Shown piece after piece: positions 14,041 to 27,399 of a stretch of 64,000 nt of DNA. Position 1 is the stretch's first letter; each line of letters starts with the position of its first letter. The notes beneath the pieces were generated by a model. That model was not told the origin of the DNA and did no database searches. It saw only the letters and a program-made list of their open reading frames with translations. The stretch comes from Silurus meridionalis (Eukaryota > Chordata > Actinopteri > Siluriformes > Siluridae): positions 18,192,356-18,256,355 of the forward strand of contig NC_060884.1 in the NCBI RefSeq assembly GCF_014805685.1. Direction: 5' to 3'. Position numbers and translations under genes: made by a program.

Positions 14041-15690
14041 CCACAAAAATAACTGAGAAGAGCATTTGTGAAAACAAAGCGCTACTCATTGCAGGGTCAC
14101 TTTCAGTACTAACGCTCACAAAAAATGTTTGCAAATACAAACAAATGTCTGACACAGGCTACTGCCCTCTACTGGTAAGGTCAGTTATAAAGCTGATGCA
14201 GAATGCACAACATGTGCATCTTCAGCATAGGTGTACTCTTTACAATCCCAACTATTCACAGAAGACATTAAAGGGCTTTCAGTCAGCTTTGATTGTAGTA
14301 GACGTTTTAGATCAATATGGTGTGTCACAGCCCTACATTGATGTGGTATTCATATGGCAACTTCCTGCTTTCATATGTGCACTGAGAAACACAAAACCAC
14401 AATACTTCCCACTAAAATAGTAGTCCCATATTATGGATTTAAAGCTCAATTTACAAATCCCTCAAAAATAAGTGGTGTAAGATTTTAACTCACAATCCTC
14501 TGATCTGAACTCCAAACTCTTAACTACTGAGCTTCCACTTCACCACTCACAGATGAATAAAGAATCAATAATGCTACTGACTTCAGAGAAAAGAGAGATT
14601 AGTGGTGTAGTGTGGCATTCTGTAGTGCTCATTCATTTCTGGATCAGAGCAATATGAGTAGGTGAGGTGTTGTGGTGAAATGTGAAAAAAATGGTAAAGA
14701 AGGAGACACTGAGTGAAAGATAAAATTGTGGTCTGGAAACCATCCTAGTTTACTCTTCACAACAAGACAGAAAAGAATAATGGCAAATAAAATACTTTAA
14801 ATATAGAGATTATGCCTGACGACACAACAAGTATTTTCAGGCAGATTAGTGTCAAACCAAGGCTTTCCTTCAAACACAAATACATACATCCTATTACCTC
14901 ATCCATTTGAATGTTTGTCAGAGAAAACACTCTCGCTCAATTAAGTGATGACTTATAGGTGTAGCTGAAGTGTTCTGATAAGAGTTCCCATGTGGATGAA
15001 TGCCCTTGCATATGCAGAATAAACTATGACCTGGTGGTGTTCCTGTTCCTCTGTCCTTCTCTGTATCTGTTTCTAAATATCAGATTCATTTTGGTATACA
15101 TGACAGCTGTTTCCTGTTACATTATCTACTTTCAGGGCTGTTTTAAGGTGTGATTACTCACTTCCTTGTAAGATGTAAGATGACTTTAAACTCTCAAGAT
15201 GTAGGGTCCAAACTTATATTCCTGTATTTCATAAGTAAATACCTCCATCAATAATTTAGCTGTAGTTCCTCACTTATTCATAACATTTATTCATTCAGCA
15301 CATTCTTTATCCTATTCTGAGTTAGCATGCATCCAGGGTTTTTCAGGAACAATGGGTGAAAGACATTAATATACCTAAACACTCATATCTGTTGAACTTC
15401 TGTGCCAGTGAGTCACTTCAAGATATTAAATTACAAGCTTCCACTCTGAGTGCTTTGGACTGCAATTGATGTAAGCAGTTTTGACACAATGGATTAGGAA
15501 TGTAATTGCAATAAACACTGTTGATATTTTTTACAAAATACAATTTATGTTTAAACTATCATACCTGTCCCTGAATGCTGATGTAATTCTGTAAGTGATC
15601 CAGGTGAAAGTCATGATCTATAATGTAGCGCTACGATCTAGCAAAACTAACAGAGAGATTCAGCCTTGGTCTGAAGGTAAAAACAAACAA
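14041..15690. other. AT-rich intergenic DNA, nothing recognised
   Basis: The 91-codon open frame at 14145-14420 has no family motif I recognise and is not supported by splice or promoter signals. Confidence 0.35.
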
Positions 15691-15699
15691 TTTGTGATT

Positions 15700-16660
15700 T
15701 TATGCATGATTGTGATGCAGTTTCTGTGCTATGATGGGCCTGAAAGCTGAATGAAACTCTTTAAAGATATTGTTCGAATGTAAAAAGGAACATAACTGGG
15801 CATACACAATCTGTTCTAAAACCTTAGACATAAACAGAAGATTTGAAATGGGTCTGTAATTTGACAGTTCATTTGGGTCCAAACTGTCTTAATGAGGGGC
15901 TTAATAACTGCCAACTTGAGGGGTTTAGGGACGTGCCCTTAAGATTGAGAGGAGTTATTAATATTCAGAAGAGGCTCACCAGCTGTATGTAACACTTTTT
16001 TCAGTAGTTTAGTTGGAATGGGATCTAACAGACATGTTGATTTGGCTTTAGTAATAACATCATACAGTTCTTACTGTCCTAAACATGTAAAGCAATGTGG
16101 TTGTGGAGTTTTAGGTATGACTGGATTAGGAAACGCTGTCAGAGGTTGTGTTTCTAATACTTTTATTTTTTCAGTGAAGAAGTCCTCACTACTAAACTGT
16201 GATGGAACACATTTTTCCTGACTGTTGTTGATTTAGCCACTGTACTGAAAAGGAACCTGGGATTGTTTTTGTTGTTTTCTATGAGCTTGCTCAGGTGCTT
16301 AACTCTAGCAACATTTAGCACCTGTCTATAGCTGAGCATACTATCTTTATACGCAATTCTAAATAATCCTAATTTAGTTTTTTTTCCATTTTCTTTTTCG
16401 ATTACGGGCTGCTTTTTTGAAGGCATGAGTATGACTATATGACCATAGTGCAGGTGTTTTTTCTTCAACCTTTTTTAATAGGATGGAGCAACTGTGTCTA
16501 ATGTGCTAGTGGGTTCCCTTTTGAGTTTGTTCCTATCAAGCATTTTTCCACATCTAATCTCAGGAAGTTTTTCTCTGCTATTGTTGCCTCTAGATTTGTT
16601 CATTAGGGTGTAAATATTGGTGTACATGTGTATGTAATTTATTGGCATAGGGATCAAAAT
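15700..16660 (-). mobile_element. CR1/L2-Rex1-like LINE fragment (ORF2, pre-RT to early RT)
   Basis: Minus-strand frames read, from high to low coordinates, LDTVAPSY, then KTKLGLFRIAYKDSMLSYRQ and ENNKNNPRFLFSTVAKS (linker between endonuclease and RT), then DPNELSNYRPISNLLFMSKV and LCSFLHSNNIFKEF (RT fingers). About 200 bp between these blocks and the whole 3' half are missing. Stops and frameshifts are present. Confidence 0.8.
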
Positions 16661-18935
16661 GCATATCCTAAATCAAATTATTTCTTTAAAACTGCTTTGC
16701 ATATCAATTGAAAGATTTAAGTTTAATAAATTAATAGAAACATTAAAAAAATTTAACCTAGAAATACAATGGTAGCAAGAAATGGATTGAGGTTTACTGT
16801 GTATATTGTATAAAATTCTTCTGTTCTTAGATGTCTCACAGCAACAGTTAAATATGATTTATGTACACTGCTGGAACAAATAATTGGTGACATCCAGCTT
16901 AAAAAAAAAACAGATACAGCATTTACTTTCACTTACTTTTCAGTAAAAGTGCAGTCAGCATAATTCAGTAATTTTATAAATGGATCTAGGCTTTAAATAA
17001 TATTGCACACTGGTGTGGTGTCCATTAGTTTAACCTTTTAACTAGTTCTAATTTTAGAAGCTTTGCACATAGGGAGAAAAATATTACACCTATGAACTTT
17101 TTCAGACAGGCAACCTCCTGGCAATGAGAAACAGAACAAAAGACAGAGAAGAACACTGCAGATTTTACCAGCTTGGTTGTGCGACAGTAGGTATTAGATC
17201 ATGACAGTAGATGAAAGAAGGCATGAAAAGCAAAGCAGGAGACAAAAGTGGGATGGGGTTGATAAGAAGGCTTAAGTGATGAGTGACAGGGATACATTTG
17301 TGGTGGCATGATTGAGCATGCAGCTGCTGCTCATCTCACATGGCAGGATGGAAGTGAGGCATTAGACCTCTCTGTGACTTAACTCGTTATGGAAATTTGC
17401 TGACTTTACCTGAAGATAATGATACTGTGCTAAGTGTGTAGTGAGGCAAAACCAGCCTTAGGAAAAGGTGTTTCACACACAAAACATGAAAATTACAAGG
17501 TTAGCTTTCCTTTTAGCGGATTTTTCAGATGTTTGGTGCATTTTCCAAGAACCCTTTTAAACTGGCCAAGTTAATCAAGAATATTACTGGATCTAGTCTG
17601 GTTCTAGCTTATTGCTTAGAAAATGTTTTTGTTATTTTAAGGCCAATTCAGGTTCAGTAAAACATTTATTTAAATTTTTTTCATAGGTTTTACAGGGGCA
17701 ATGTACTAAGCTACAGTGAAAATCCTTAGTAAATCATTAAAGTCTTCTCAAGTTAAGTTCCTACTTTGGACTTTAGTGTGGGCTGTTTATCCCTGCAGGG
17801 TCATCTGGCCAACAAACTGGTCCCTAGTTACGTAGCACATGACCCTTTACAAAAAAGAATGCTTTGAAGCTTCAATGAGAGAGGACTATACACCATGCTC
17901 TGCCCCCTCCCCTTCTAGGACCCAGGTTCACTTCATATCTAGGCATAAGAAATACTGGCTTGAAGTTTTAAAATAGATGTTAACACACTGTCTTGTTAAA
18001 CACAATTTCATTAAAGTCTCTCTATATCTATTGTTGTGTTTATGAAAAAAGTTATTCATCTGTTGCCAATTCAGCTTTTGTCCTGGGTCACCCTGCTTTA
18101 ACCTGACAGACACCTTTACTTTGTAGTGCATTTTATGTTATGTATTCTTTACTTTATATCAAATCTTAAATAGATCTTAAATTTATTATTTACATTTGTA
18201 CTACTTTTGCCAGAAAAGCCGAAATACAATTTTACATTTATTGTATTAGTTTTTTCAAACCTAATGTCCAGTGTATCAGCTAACAAGGTTAATGCTCCTG
18301 CTCAGAGGTGACATTGCAACAGTGTGCCTCATGCTTACACCACACTCACAGGTCAACGCACTCATGCTGTCTACTAATACTAACGTTTCCAGTGAGATCA
18401 TGTGTCTCTCATGTTGCAGTTTATTCTTGGTGCTTTAAGACTATTCAAGTCAAAGAACTTGTTCTCAGCTCATAAAATCTTAAACAGATGCACAATATTT
18501 TGAGCAAGTCAAAGTGTAAAATTCTCCTTGTAGAAGTAAATTCTTATGAGGTCTTTTCTTTCCTTTACTGTCCTTTCCTTTCATTTGTTCACCCAGCACT
18601 TCCCAGTGTGGCACAGTGTTGTCCGTTTGTGTGCCCACATAAAAACATCATATGATCTGAAGCTGGTCTGGAATTCTGAGGCCTCATGTGGACTGGAAGT
18701 ACACTGAATGAATTATATGGGACATCGTGGCACCAAGGACAACAAGGTTTCCACTTCCATGTAGATATATTTTGCATGTGTTTTTCTGTATGTATTTGTG
18801 TCAGTGTCAGTGTTTACGTAGGCATGCTTTGATATCTTGGTGGGGACCTTGAAAATGAATATTGTACAGTATGTACCTTGTAGGGAAAAGTGTTTTCTTA
18901 TAAACACTGCTACTTTTACTAAAAAAAAAAAAAAA
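16661..18935. other. AT-rich intergenic DNA, nothing recognised
   Basis: No convincing coding exon, RNA gene or terminal repeat was seen. Confidence 0.35.
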
Positions 18936-18936
18936 G

Positions 18937-18938
<2 letters not shown>

Positions 18939-18980
<42 letters not shown>

Positions 18981-19014
18981 GCGTGCATGTGTGCGTGCAT
19001 GTGTGCGTGTGTAT
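18939..19014. repeat. (GT)n with interspersed GTGC/GTGCAT units
   Basis: A poly(A) run of 15 precedes it; the right half degrades into CGTG and CATG variants, a potential Z-DNA tract. Confidence 0.9.
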
Positions 19015-19544
19015 GTCAGCAGGTGACGACCTCATTTTCTGTGTTTAATGATCAGGTAACTTGTATTGACTGCTCTGTAAAATCTTTGGAGGAGCCCTAA
19101 AGGCAGCCACACTAAAACATGACCATCACAACTTTCAAGAGTGTCAGGAGAAAAAAACAGCGCTATTTGTTTGGGGCAAGCCCCCACCACTTCCACTCCC
19201 ACACATGAAAGGAGTGTGGTAATTATAGTGGTTGCATAATCCCACACTACTTCCTTGTGGAAGGAAAATAAAATGGGGCTCCTTTACTAGAGAAAGTGTA
19301 AAGGAATGCTGCTAAAGAAAAACTAACAACACAAACCTATGCATAAAACTTCTTCACTGTTGGGTTATCAACACTGCAGAAAATAGTTACCATTGTCATT
19401 GTTACGCCTCCTGCCAAGTTATAAATAACAATTAAATAGTATGTAGCTTATGCGTGCACATGGATCACACGAGGATCTACTTTGAGGACATGACATTTAA
19501 ATAGTACACAGCTGATCTGTGATTTTCTGAATAATGCCAGCCAG

Positions 19545-19667
19545 AGTTAAGTTAAGTTAAGTTAAGTTAAGTTAAGTTAAGTTAAGTTAAGTTAAGTTTA
19601 AAGTGAAGTGAAGTGAAGTGAAGTGAAGTGAAGTGAAGTGAAGTGAAGTGAAGTGAAGTGAAGTGAG
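19545..19667. repeat. Compound pentanucleotide repeat (AAGTT)n-(AAGTG)n
   Basis: About 11 units of AAGTT switch through a TTTAAAG junction to about 13 units of AAGTG, changing one base per unit. Confidence 0.95.
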
Positions 19668-21674
19668 GGAAGTATGGATGCATTTTGACTGCTTCATGCT
19701 GACTAAAAGCAAAATAAAATCATTTGGCAAATCGCTTTCTGAAACATTAAACACTGAAACATTGGTAATAAAGTATTGATCAATCTCTTACCACCAAACC
19801 CCCCCTTGTCTCTCTCTCTCACTCTCTCAATCTGTTTGTCTAATATATGTCAATATATTTTCAATATGCACATTTTGTTTTTCATTATAAGCTTCTCTGG
19901 GAGGCAGCCAAATGTATTCACACACGAAGAATTATTTTAGGGTTTGAACCATGTGGGTTGATTTGTCTGGTTCCCAAGAGGAAAGCTCAGTGTTATAAGC
20001 CATTACAATAAAAAAAATCTGTGCTGTTAGACCAAGCATGGTGCATATCATGAAAAGAGTATTTAAATAAGGAGGAATTGGTCATTAACTAGGCCCTGGA
20101 GAAGAAAACTGAGCATAAACAATTATTTAAAATGAGTTTGTGTGTAGCTATATGAATGTTACAAAAGGAATTTAAAGATATTCATAGTTTTGTCTACTAT
20201 GGTAAGCTGGAGAAACACCTTCTAAAATTCACTAGTGAAACAGAACACAGGGAGACATCTGCAGCACCATGTACTTTAACCATATTTATTAGAATGCTTA
20301 CCAAATAATTGAAGGATCCAAATTGAAAAACCCTACAAGCTCTTTTTGAAAGTGCAATCTCTATGAGGGCTTTTTTGTTCCCCATTGCCCGCAAAACAAA
20401 ATATCACCGAATTGTGACATTTTTATGTTGATCCATGGGAGAAACCTAAGTGGCCACTGAGACACTGAAAGAATTGTTTTGTCAGAAAGCAATTCAGAGA
20501 TTTCCCAAGGAACTGCAATGAGAAATCTCATTATTGCAGCACATAAATATGGTTAGTGTGTGTGTTTGTGCATGTGTTGCAAACATGACATATGGATTGT
20601 GCTTTTAAACAGCTCTAGAGAGAAAGCAAGAAAAAGGAGAAAAAATGATTGTGTGTGGAATGGGAACCAGCTGTTTTTCTGGAGCTACATACCAGTGTGT
20701 GCTTATAAACTTTATGTGGAACCTTTTCTCGTCAGCACAAAACAGAATTATTATGCCATGACTAAATATTGATAAAAGACCATAGGTTATCAAAAAGATA
20801 TCTACACAAATTTACATGAAACAATTGTAAAAGGGCTGTATAAAAATTAAGTCTGAGAGATTAAGAACATGGTTTAGATTGTTTTATTGTGTGTGTCCAC
20901 AAGGATACAAATATCTAACAGGTTTGACCTTGTGGCTCTGTGACATTTGCCTGTTCTTCGTGTGGAAAACTCAATTTATTTAAAACCATTATAAGAGCCA
21001 AAAAGCAAATCAGTGTGTGTAAATGTAAGGAAGTTAAGATGGAAAATGCATATAACTGCACCTCCCCTGATTCTCTGTAGACTGTGGTATGATAGAAACA
21101 GAGCCATGTGCATGTGCTGATGCCATGGTCAGCTGATAAAAAGGCCAGTTACAACCCAGTTAGTCATCCCTTTTTCCTCTTTTCCCCATCCTCTAAATTC
21201 TACCTCGCTTCTTTCTCTAAAAGACAAAATTGCTGACATGTGTACAGATTGCAAATTGATTCATGATATTTAACAGCTTAACTAAGCAGATTGTGTTGCT
21301 TTGGCTTGAGGCAGCATTTCCCTCTCTGGCTTATGCTCAAATCTTTAAATGATTATAAAGACAGAGAATTGCATTGTCCTGACTCTAGGTTCTCATGAGT
21401 GACTCACTCACATACAGTAGTGCAACACATTTCTTGTATGAAGTGCACATTGACTTAAGTGATAGCATTCAGTTTACTCAGAATGTGTGTTTTGATGTCC
21501 TTTCAGTAGATGTGTGTTCTCTTCTAGTTTGTGTGCACTGTGCATGTTTTATTAAGCCAGCATTTGATATTTACTTGAAGAGTAGAGAGAAGAAATAGGA
21601 TACTGCTTTTGCTCGCCAATAGCAACAAAAGCTTGTAAAGCATTTCTTTTGTGCTGTTTTCAGGGAAAGCTGAC

Positions 21675-21676
<2 letters not shown>
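19668..21676. other. AT-rich intergenic DNA, nothing recognised
   Basis: Short unrelated open frames only. Confidence 0.35.

Positions 21677-21748
<72 letters not shown>
21677..21748. repeat. (TG)n microsatellite, about 72 bp
   Basis: Uninterrupted TG dinucleotide. Confidence 0.97.
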
Positions 21749-21749
<1 letters not shown>

Positions 21750-24150
21750 TCAGAGTGCAACCAGGCTGAACACAACACCATATTGTACACTTTTGTATTG
21801 TGTTCATTTCTTCGGTCATTGGTCTAAGCTCTGTCTTGGCTGGAAGGAAATGTTTTTATGTAACACAGGACTGAATGGCAAATCTCCGAATGAACAACAA
21901 GGGAAATATAATATATTTGTAACACATGCAGCTGTTCCTTATTTGTATTTCATATTACTTTTATTTGTGCTCTGTTCACAATATCGAGTCAAAATAAATA
22001 AAGTATCCACTTGTCACCCATTTTCAATGCTATCCATTGAAAAGAAAGCAACCACCAAAGAAGACACTGATACTGTAATGTGCATGGTGATAGTACATGT
22101 GCATTGTTGCTGGTGTTTGAACACCATTTACATATTAGCCAGTGGATTAAACATAATAAATGGCACCTTATCAGTGTAAACTTGAATAATGGAGTGATAT
22201 GGTTTTTAAATGTTTCTCAGCCATTATAAACATTACTCAGCATATTTAAAAGTTATAACAAGGCTACTACACCAGATTAATTTGTGCCACCTATATACCC
22301 ATTTCCATGCCACTACTATAAATACCTAAATGACATCAGGGGTGGTGCAATAGCCTTCTATTAATTGCCAAGGTACTGGGCATCTGGAAATTAATGTATC
22401 GCAACAGGACCACAGCTCATAATTATATGCCTCAACATGGTGAGTGTACCTGACACATTGGCCATTTAGTGTGTATGAAAAATAAACAAATATTTCAGTT
22501 CCTGTATTGACAGTGTGTCAGTCACTGAGCCACAATAAAGTGTCAAGACAAACCTTGAAGTGTCGAAGACAAATCTAAAACTACTTCATCCCAGCTATGC
22601 AGCGATGATACTTTAAGCAAGACATACCTTTCAAAGCAAGCCCGAAAGCTGCTAAAAGGAATAGCTTGATGTGTTTGGGAGAGCAAAATTGAACTTAATG
22701 AATTTTCTTTTCCAGTTATATAGAACAATAGGCAGAGACAGAGCAGCTTTGTGGAAAATCCCAGTCTAGTGACAGCAGTAAAGAACCATAAAGAGCCTTA
22801 AAAGGTGTCAGACTTCAAATAAAAGAGAACCTTCTTCTGGGTGATACATGAATAGGTGATACATGAATGGTATGAGCTGGAAACTTTAAGATTGAGGTAA
22901 ATATTTTCATGCTCTCTTTAGGTTCATAAAAATGTGGATTTAAGAAATCACAACATTATTTGCTTAAAAAAATTATATTCCGAATATAGGTAAGCATTGT
23001 AAATAAAAAAGTATATACAATATATAACTATAGCTAATAGTAATTTTTTTTTTTTGTGTGTGTGAGCCAGGGAAATAGTTAAAACATTACTAGCTGCTCT
23101 CAGCTGTTCAGCATGATCACGTCTGTTAGGTCTCCTGTTCTTGTTTATTTTGCTTCAGCTAATGTGTGGAAAAAGTATAGCTGAGTGTCCAAAACTGCTC
23201 TGAGCCCAAAAAACAAACTACATCCTCACCCACCTCCAAAAACCCCTTAAAAAACATTTATAAAATTGTTGCCTGTTTGTCTTTGTACTGTCACTACTTT
23301 ATTTGAGTTGCACTTTATCACAGTCTTGTATATGTCTGCTTTTATTTAAATTGGAGACTGCATTTATTTAAATAGCCTCTGTCAACACAGGCTGTTTTTG
23401 TGTGTTGGGCACAAACTGAAGCACACATACGAAATTCAAACCTTCAGTGCAACACACATTTATTCACAACTTCCTTTCTTTACTCAGATATATATAAAAA
23501 TTTACTTCACAGAAAAATAATTCTATGTTTAATCACTAAACATTTGTTTTACTGATGCGCTAAGTCTCAGAACAAGCACCAAAATCCGGCATGATGCACA
23601 AAATTGACAATTAAATCTGTCTTTGTGGAAACATATAAAAAAAATTCAGTTTAGTGTCCTGAAGATTTAAGTAATTTAAAACACCATAATAACTTTAAAA
23701 CATTTACAAGAATAGTTTGTCTTAAATTTGTTCTTACATAGATTACAATGAGCAATTCATACAGTTTGTGAGTAATTGTATCCACAATATGTACATGTGT
23801 CTGAGAAGATGTACAGTATTTACAGTAGTTTCTCAAAGTATTCAAATCCCCTGGAATTAATCAAATTTAACTGAATAACAAATGTCAAATACATATTTCT
23901 CTTAGTTTTTATTGCATACATATTTATAATAGCATGTTTTATGGAAGGTATTCCTTTAATCAGGACACATTTGCCTTACCAATGTCCCTCATCTGTTAAA
24001 TATTAAAATTGTTACTTTTTACCTCAGGTAAACTCTCACTGAAGAGACTGTTGGTTTGAAGGAAAGTATTCTACGTTAAAACAATTTTACTTGCTTGAAA
24101 TAGGTTATACATTACATATTAGATGTTGGACATCCCAGTAAGCACTGTTG
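21749..24150. other. AT-rich intergenic DNA, nothing recognised
   Basis: A 176-codon frame covers the TG tract and continues to 22179, but its non-repeat part matches no family I know. Confidence 0.35.
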
Positions 24151-24169
24151 ATCAATAGTAAAGAAAATG

Positions 24170-24804
24170 CAGCTGCAGTACACCACCCCAACAATTGTGC
24201 AAGTTATCCCACTTAATAAGATGAGAGAGGCCTGTAATTTTCATCATAGGGACACTTAAATTATGAGAGACAAAATGAGAAAAAAAATCCTGAAAATCAC
24301 ATTGTCTGATTTTTAAAGAATTTATTTGCCAATTATGGTGGAAAATAAGTATTTGGTCAATAGCAAAAGTTCATCCCAATACTTTGTTATATACCCTTTG
24401 TTGGCATTGATAGATATCAAAACATTTTCTGTAAGTCTCCACAAGGTTTTCACACACTGTTGCTGGTAGTTTGGCCCATTCCTCCATGCAGATCTCCTCT
24501 AGAGCAGTGATGTTTTGGGGCTGTCACTGGGCAGCATGGATTTTCAACTCTCTCCAAAGATTTTCTATGGGGTTAAGATCCGGAGACTGGCTAGGCCACT
24601 CCAGGACCTTGAAATGCTTCTTACAAAGCCACTCCTTCGTTGCCCGGGCGGTGTGTTTGGGAATATTGTCATGCTGAAAGACCCAGCCATGTTTCATCTT
24701 TAATGCCCTTGCTGGTGGAAGGAGGTTTTTACTCAAAATCTCATGATGAATGGCCCCATTCATTCTTTCCTTTACACGGATCAGTCCTGGTCCCTTGGCA
24801 GAAA

Positions 24805-24807
<3 letters not shown>
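24170..24807 (-). mobile_element. Tc1-like transposon 3' half, truncated at an AT repeat
   Basis: The left end matches a fish Tc1 inverted repeat (AATTGTGCAAGTTATCCCAC, GAGAGAGGCCTGTAATTTTC). The minus strand then encodes the C-terminal transposase: [34 protein letters not shown] with the second catalytic Asp, and [15 protein letters not shown] with the catalytic Glu. The element stops abruptly at the AT microsatellite at 24808, so the first two thirds of the gene are absent. Confidence 0.85.

Positions 24808-24878
<71 letters not shown>
24808..24878. repeat. (AT)n microsatellite
   Basis: Uninterrupted AT tract marking the break of the Tc1-like fragment. Confidence 0.97.
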
Positions 24879-24881
<3 letters not shown>

Positions 24882-24944
24882 ATATAGGAAATATATACGT
24901 ATGTCGTTTAGGAAATTATCCATGAGAGAATTGAATGAAGACTG

Positions 24945-25028
24945 AATGAAGAATTAATATTTTGAATGAATTCCGAATATTGAATGGATTCTGAATATAT
25001 TGAAGAGATTCTGAATATATTGAATAAA
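24945..25028. repeat. Minisatellite of about 20 bp (left part)
   Basis: Units of the type ATTCTGAATATATTGAATGG recur here and again at 27303-27376, on either side of DIRS copy 2, as if the element inserted in an existing array. Confidence 0.75.
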
Positions 25029-25399
25029 AATGCCTTGTTGCATATGTAACCATTGCAACAACAACACTTTGGGAATGCTTCCACGTTGTCCATGCTCTGA
25101 ATCACATGCGTAATCAGTCCAATGGAAAGTGCGATGTCACAGGCGTGGAGTTAAACTGCTTCTGAAAACCTGACAAACTCCAGAGGACAAAGCCTTAGAG
25201 GCTGACCACTCTGAATCGAGTGAGCTCTGACCCCAAAAGGAGCAGGGAGACCAGAGGATTCATAGGAGGATGAAATAGCATCCAGAATCCATCTGCTAAG
25301 CGTCTGCTTGTTCAGCTGCTTCCAGTTCTTGTGGATATATATGTCCAGTGCTTGTACTGAACACAGTCGGTTGAGCTTCTACTGGTCTGGGACCTAAAC

Positions 25400-25800
25400 G
25401 GGAGGAGGAAAGAATGCCTCGAGCATAACAGATCATGGGATGACAGAGGGTACCTTGTGAACATACCCTGATTTAGAGTAGAGAAAGGCACTGGCCATAC
25501 CTGGAGTAAATTTCAGGAAAGATTGGGCCACAAAGAGGGCCTGAAGATCCGCTTATTTCTTGAGAGAGGAGATGGCCAAGAGTAAACTTAAAGGCACCTC
25601 AGTTAATGGCTTGAAAGAAGGCTCCAAGGCAGGGCCTGCAAGACAATGGCCAAGTCCCATGCAGGCACTCTAGATTGTACCAGAAGCCTCAGCCTCCAGG
25701 TATCATGGAGGAAAGGTGTCACCAACGGGTCCTTGCCCAGTGACTGCCCAGTGAGGGGGGCATGACAGGCTGCAATGGCAGACACATAAACCTCCAGGGT
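25400..25800 (-). pseudogene. DIRS1-like tyrosine recombinase N-terminal remnant, copy 2
   Basis: The frame at 25603-25785 reads AIAACHAPLTGQSLGKDPLV then TPFLHDTWRLRLLVQSRVP and WDLAIVLQAL, the usual fish DIRS recombinase start. Further downstream pieces continue with stops. Confidence 0.75.
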
Positions 25801-25929
25801 GGAAGGGCAAACCCCTTGGCGAACTGAGAAATTCCAGCACTGGGCCTACCGGGCAGTTAACTGGATCCAAATGATCTGCCTGGCCACCATGGGGCCACCA
25901 GGAGGAGACAGACTTCATCCCGGCAAACT

Positions 25930-26418
25930 CTATCCAGAACTCCAGGGAGCAGCATGAGAGGAGGAAAAACATACAGGTGCTGCACCATGGCATCCAGCCC
26001 TAGAGGGGCTGGGGGTGTAAGGAAGAAGCAGAATGTCTCTTAAGTTGCAAGCAGGTCCACCTAAGCTCTGTAAAATCTCTCCCAAATTTGCTCCACCACA
26101 TCCGGGTGGAGATGCCATTCCCTGGGCTTCGGCCTTTGCCTCGAGAGGGCGTCTGCTCCCTTGTTTAAGTGGTCTGGGACATTCACTGCCCTCAAGGAAA
26201 GCAGCTTCCCTTGGCCCACAGGAGGATCTTACATGCCAGCTTGTACAGAAGGCGAGATTGCAGACCCTCTGGTGGTTGATATAAGAGACCATCGAAGTGT
26301 TGTCTGAACGGACCAACACATGGTCACCATTGAGGTCTGGAAGGAAATGTTTAAGAGCTAGAAGCTGCCACAATTGATGGGCCCTTCCCCATAGACCTTG
26401 GGCAGAGCAGGAACTCAT
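25930..26418 (-). pseudogene. DIRS1-like RNase H remnant, copy 2
   Basis: The frame reads LLALKHFLPDLNGDHVLVRS then DNTSMVSYINHQ. Here the VRSDN Asp is kept, unlike in copy 1. Confidence 0.82.
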
Positions 26419-27302
26419 GAGACCTGAACTGAATCGTATAGCCTTTGTCTACAGTGTGCAGGACCCATCAAAACACGTCTGCTAGATAGTCTCTTAAGGG
26501 AATCAGTCTCTCGAGTTTCACCTCTGGTATGCCTAGAGCTGGAGCAACGCCCTGAGGCAGCTCTAGGGGCCTCCGGAGAGGCAGCGACCCCTCCAAGTCC
26601 GCTATGGAGGGTGTTCACTGGGGCTGGCTGTGCCCTAAAGCACTGAAAATGGCAGGGTTACCAAACCAGCTCTCCCAGGGTGCCGGGGCAGGGCAGGCAC
26701 TGTATACCAAGGTGCACAGCGCCTCTTTCTGGTGGGGTCCCCAACTAGTCCTGTATAAGGACTTTGTCTCTGCCTTTGCACCTCACGATGCCTGCAGGTG
26801 CTGGGTTGTGGTTGGGGCTGTGTCCACCGAGCAACGTGGGAGATGCCACTGTGTCGCCAAATAGGCTAGTCAGCAGTGGTGCTCGTCCAGGAGCACGGCC
26901 CAGTCCCTGTCAGAAAGATCCGACAGGGTGAGCCATAGGTGCCTTGTAGTAGACACAAGGGTGGCCATGGATCGGTCAACGGCCCTAACAGTCTCTTTAG
27001 TTGCTCTGACAGCTAAGTCTGTCGCACAGCAGAGTTCTCAGATTTCCTGACCACCCAACGTGTCTCTTACGTCTTTAATTTATTATTTTTTTTAATTTAC
27101 CACTTACCATTAAGACAAACACACACAGAGCACTTTCTGAACAAACAGAAGCTAGCTGGTGGTTTTATTTAATGTGCTTTTTATAGCTTTCTGGTTGAGA
27201 CCGGTGACGCTGCGCTTTCCATTGAACTGATTACACACGTGATTCAGAGCTTGGTCAACGCGAAAGCGTTCCCAGAATATTGTTGATGCAGCTCAAGTTC
27301 CT

Positions 27303-27376
27303 GAAGGGGAACTGAATATATTGAATGAAAACTCTGAATATATTGAATGGATTCTGAATATATTGAATGTTAACAT
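27303..27376. repeat. Minisatellite of about 20 bp (right part)
   Basis: Continuation of the GAATATATTGAATGGATTCT array after DIRS copy 2. Confidence 0.75.
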
Positions 27377-27399
27377 ATTTGATATAATGACTTTTTTCC

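Larger units (their letters stand above)
25029..27313 (-). mobile_element. DIRS1-like retrotransposon, copy 2 (internal RT deletion)
   Basis: Inverted terminal repeats of roughly 120 bp lie at about 25029-25150 and 27185-27313 (for example TCAGTCCAATGGAAAG against CTTTCCATTGAACTGA). The minus strand keeps a gag-like part, RNase H (26.4-25.93 kb) and the tyrosine recombinase N-terminal region. Comparison with copy 1 shows that the RT segment is deleted near 26,420: the sequence jumps from before the RNase H to the region upstream of RT. All frames are broken. Confidence 0.82.

Noticed and set aside
14145..14420. 91-codon open frame as a gene
   Set aside because: There is no recognisable domain and the frame sits in AT-rich DNA without supporting signals.
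21649..22179. 176-codon open frame
   Set aside because: More than a quarter is Val-Cys from the TG repeat and the rest shows no family motif or splice context.
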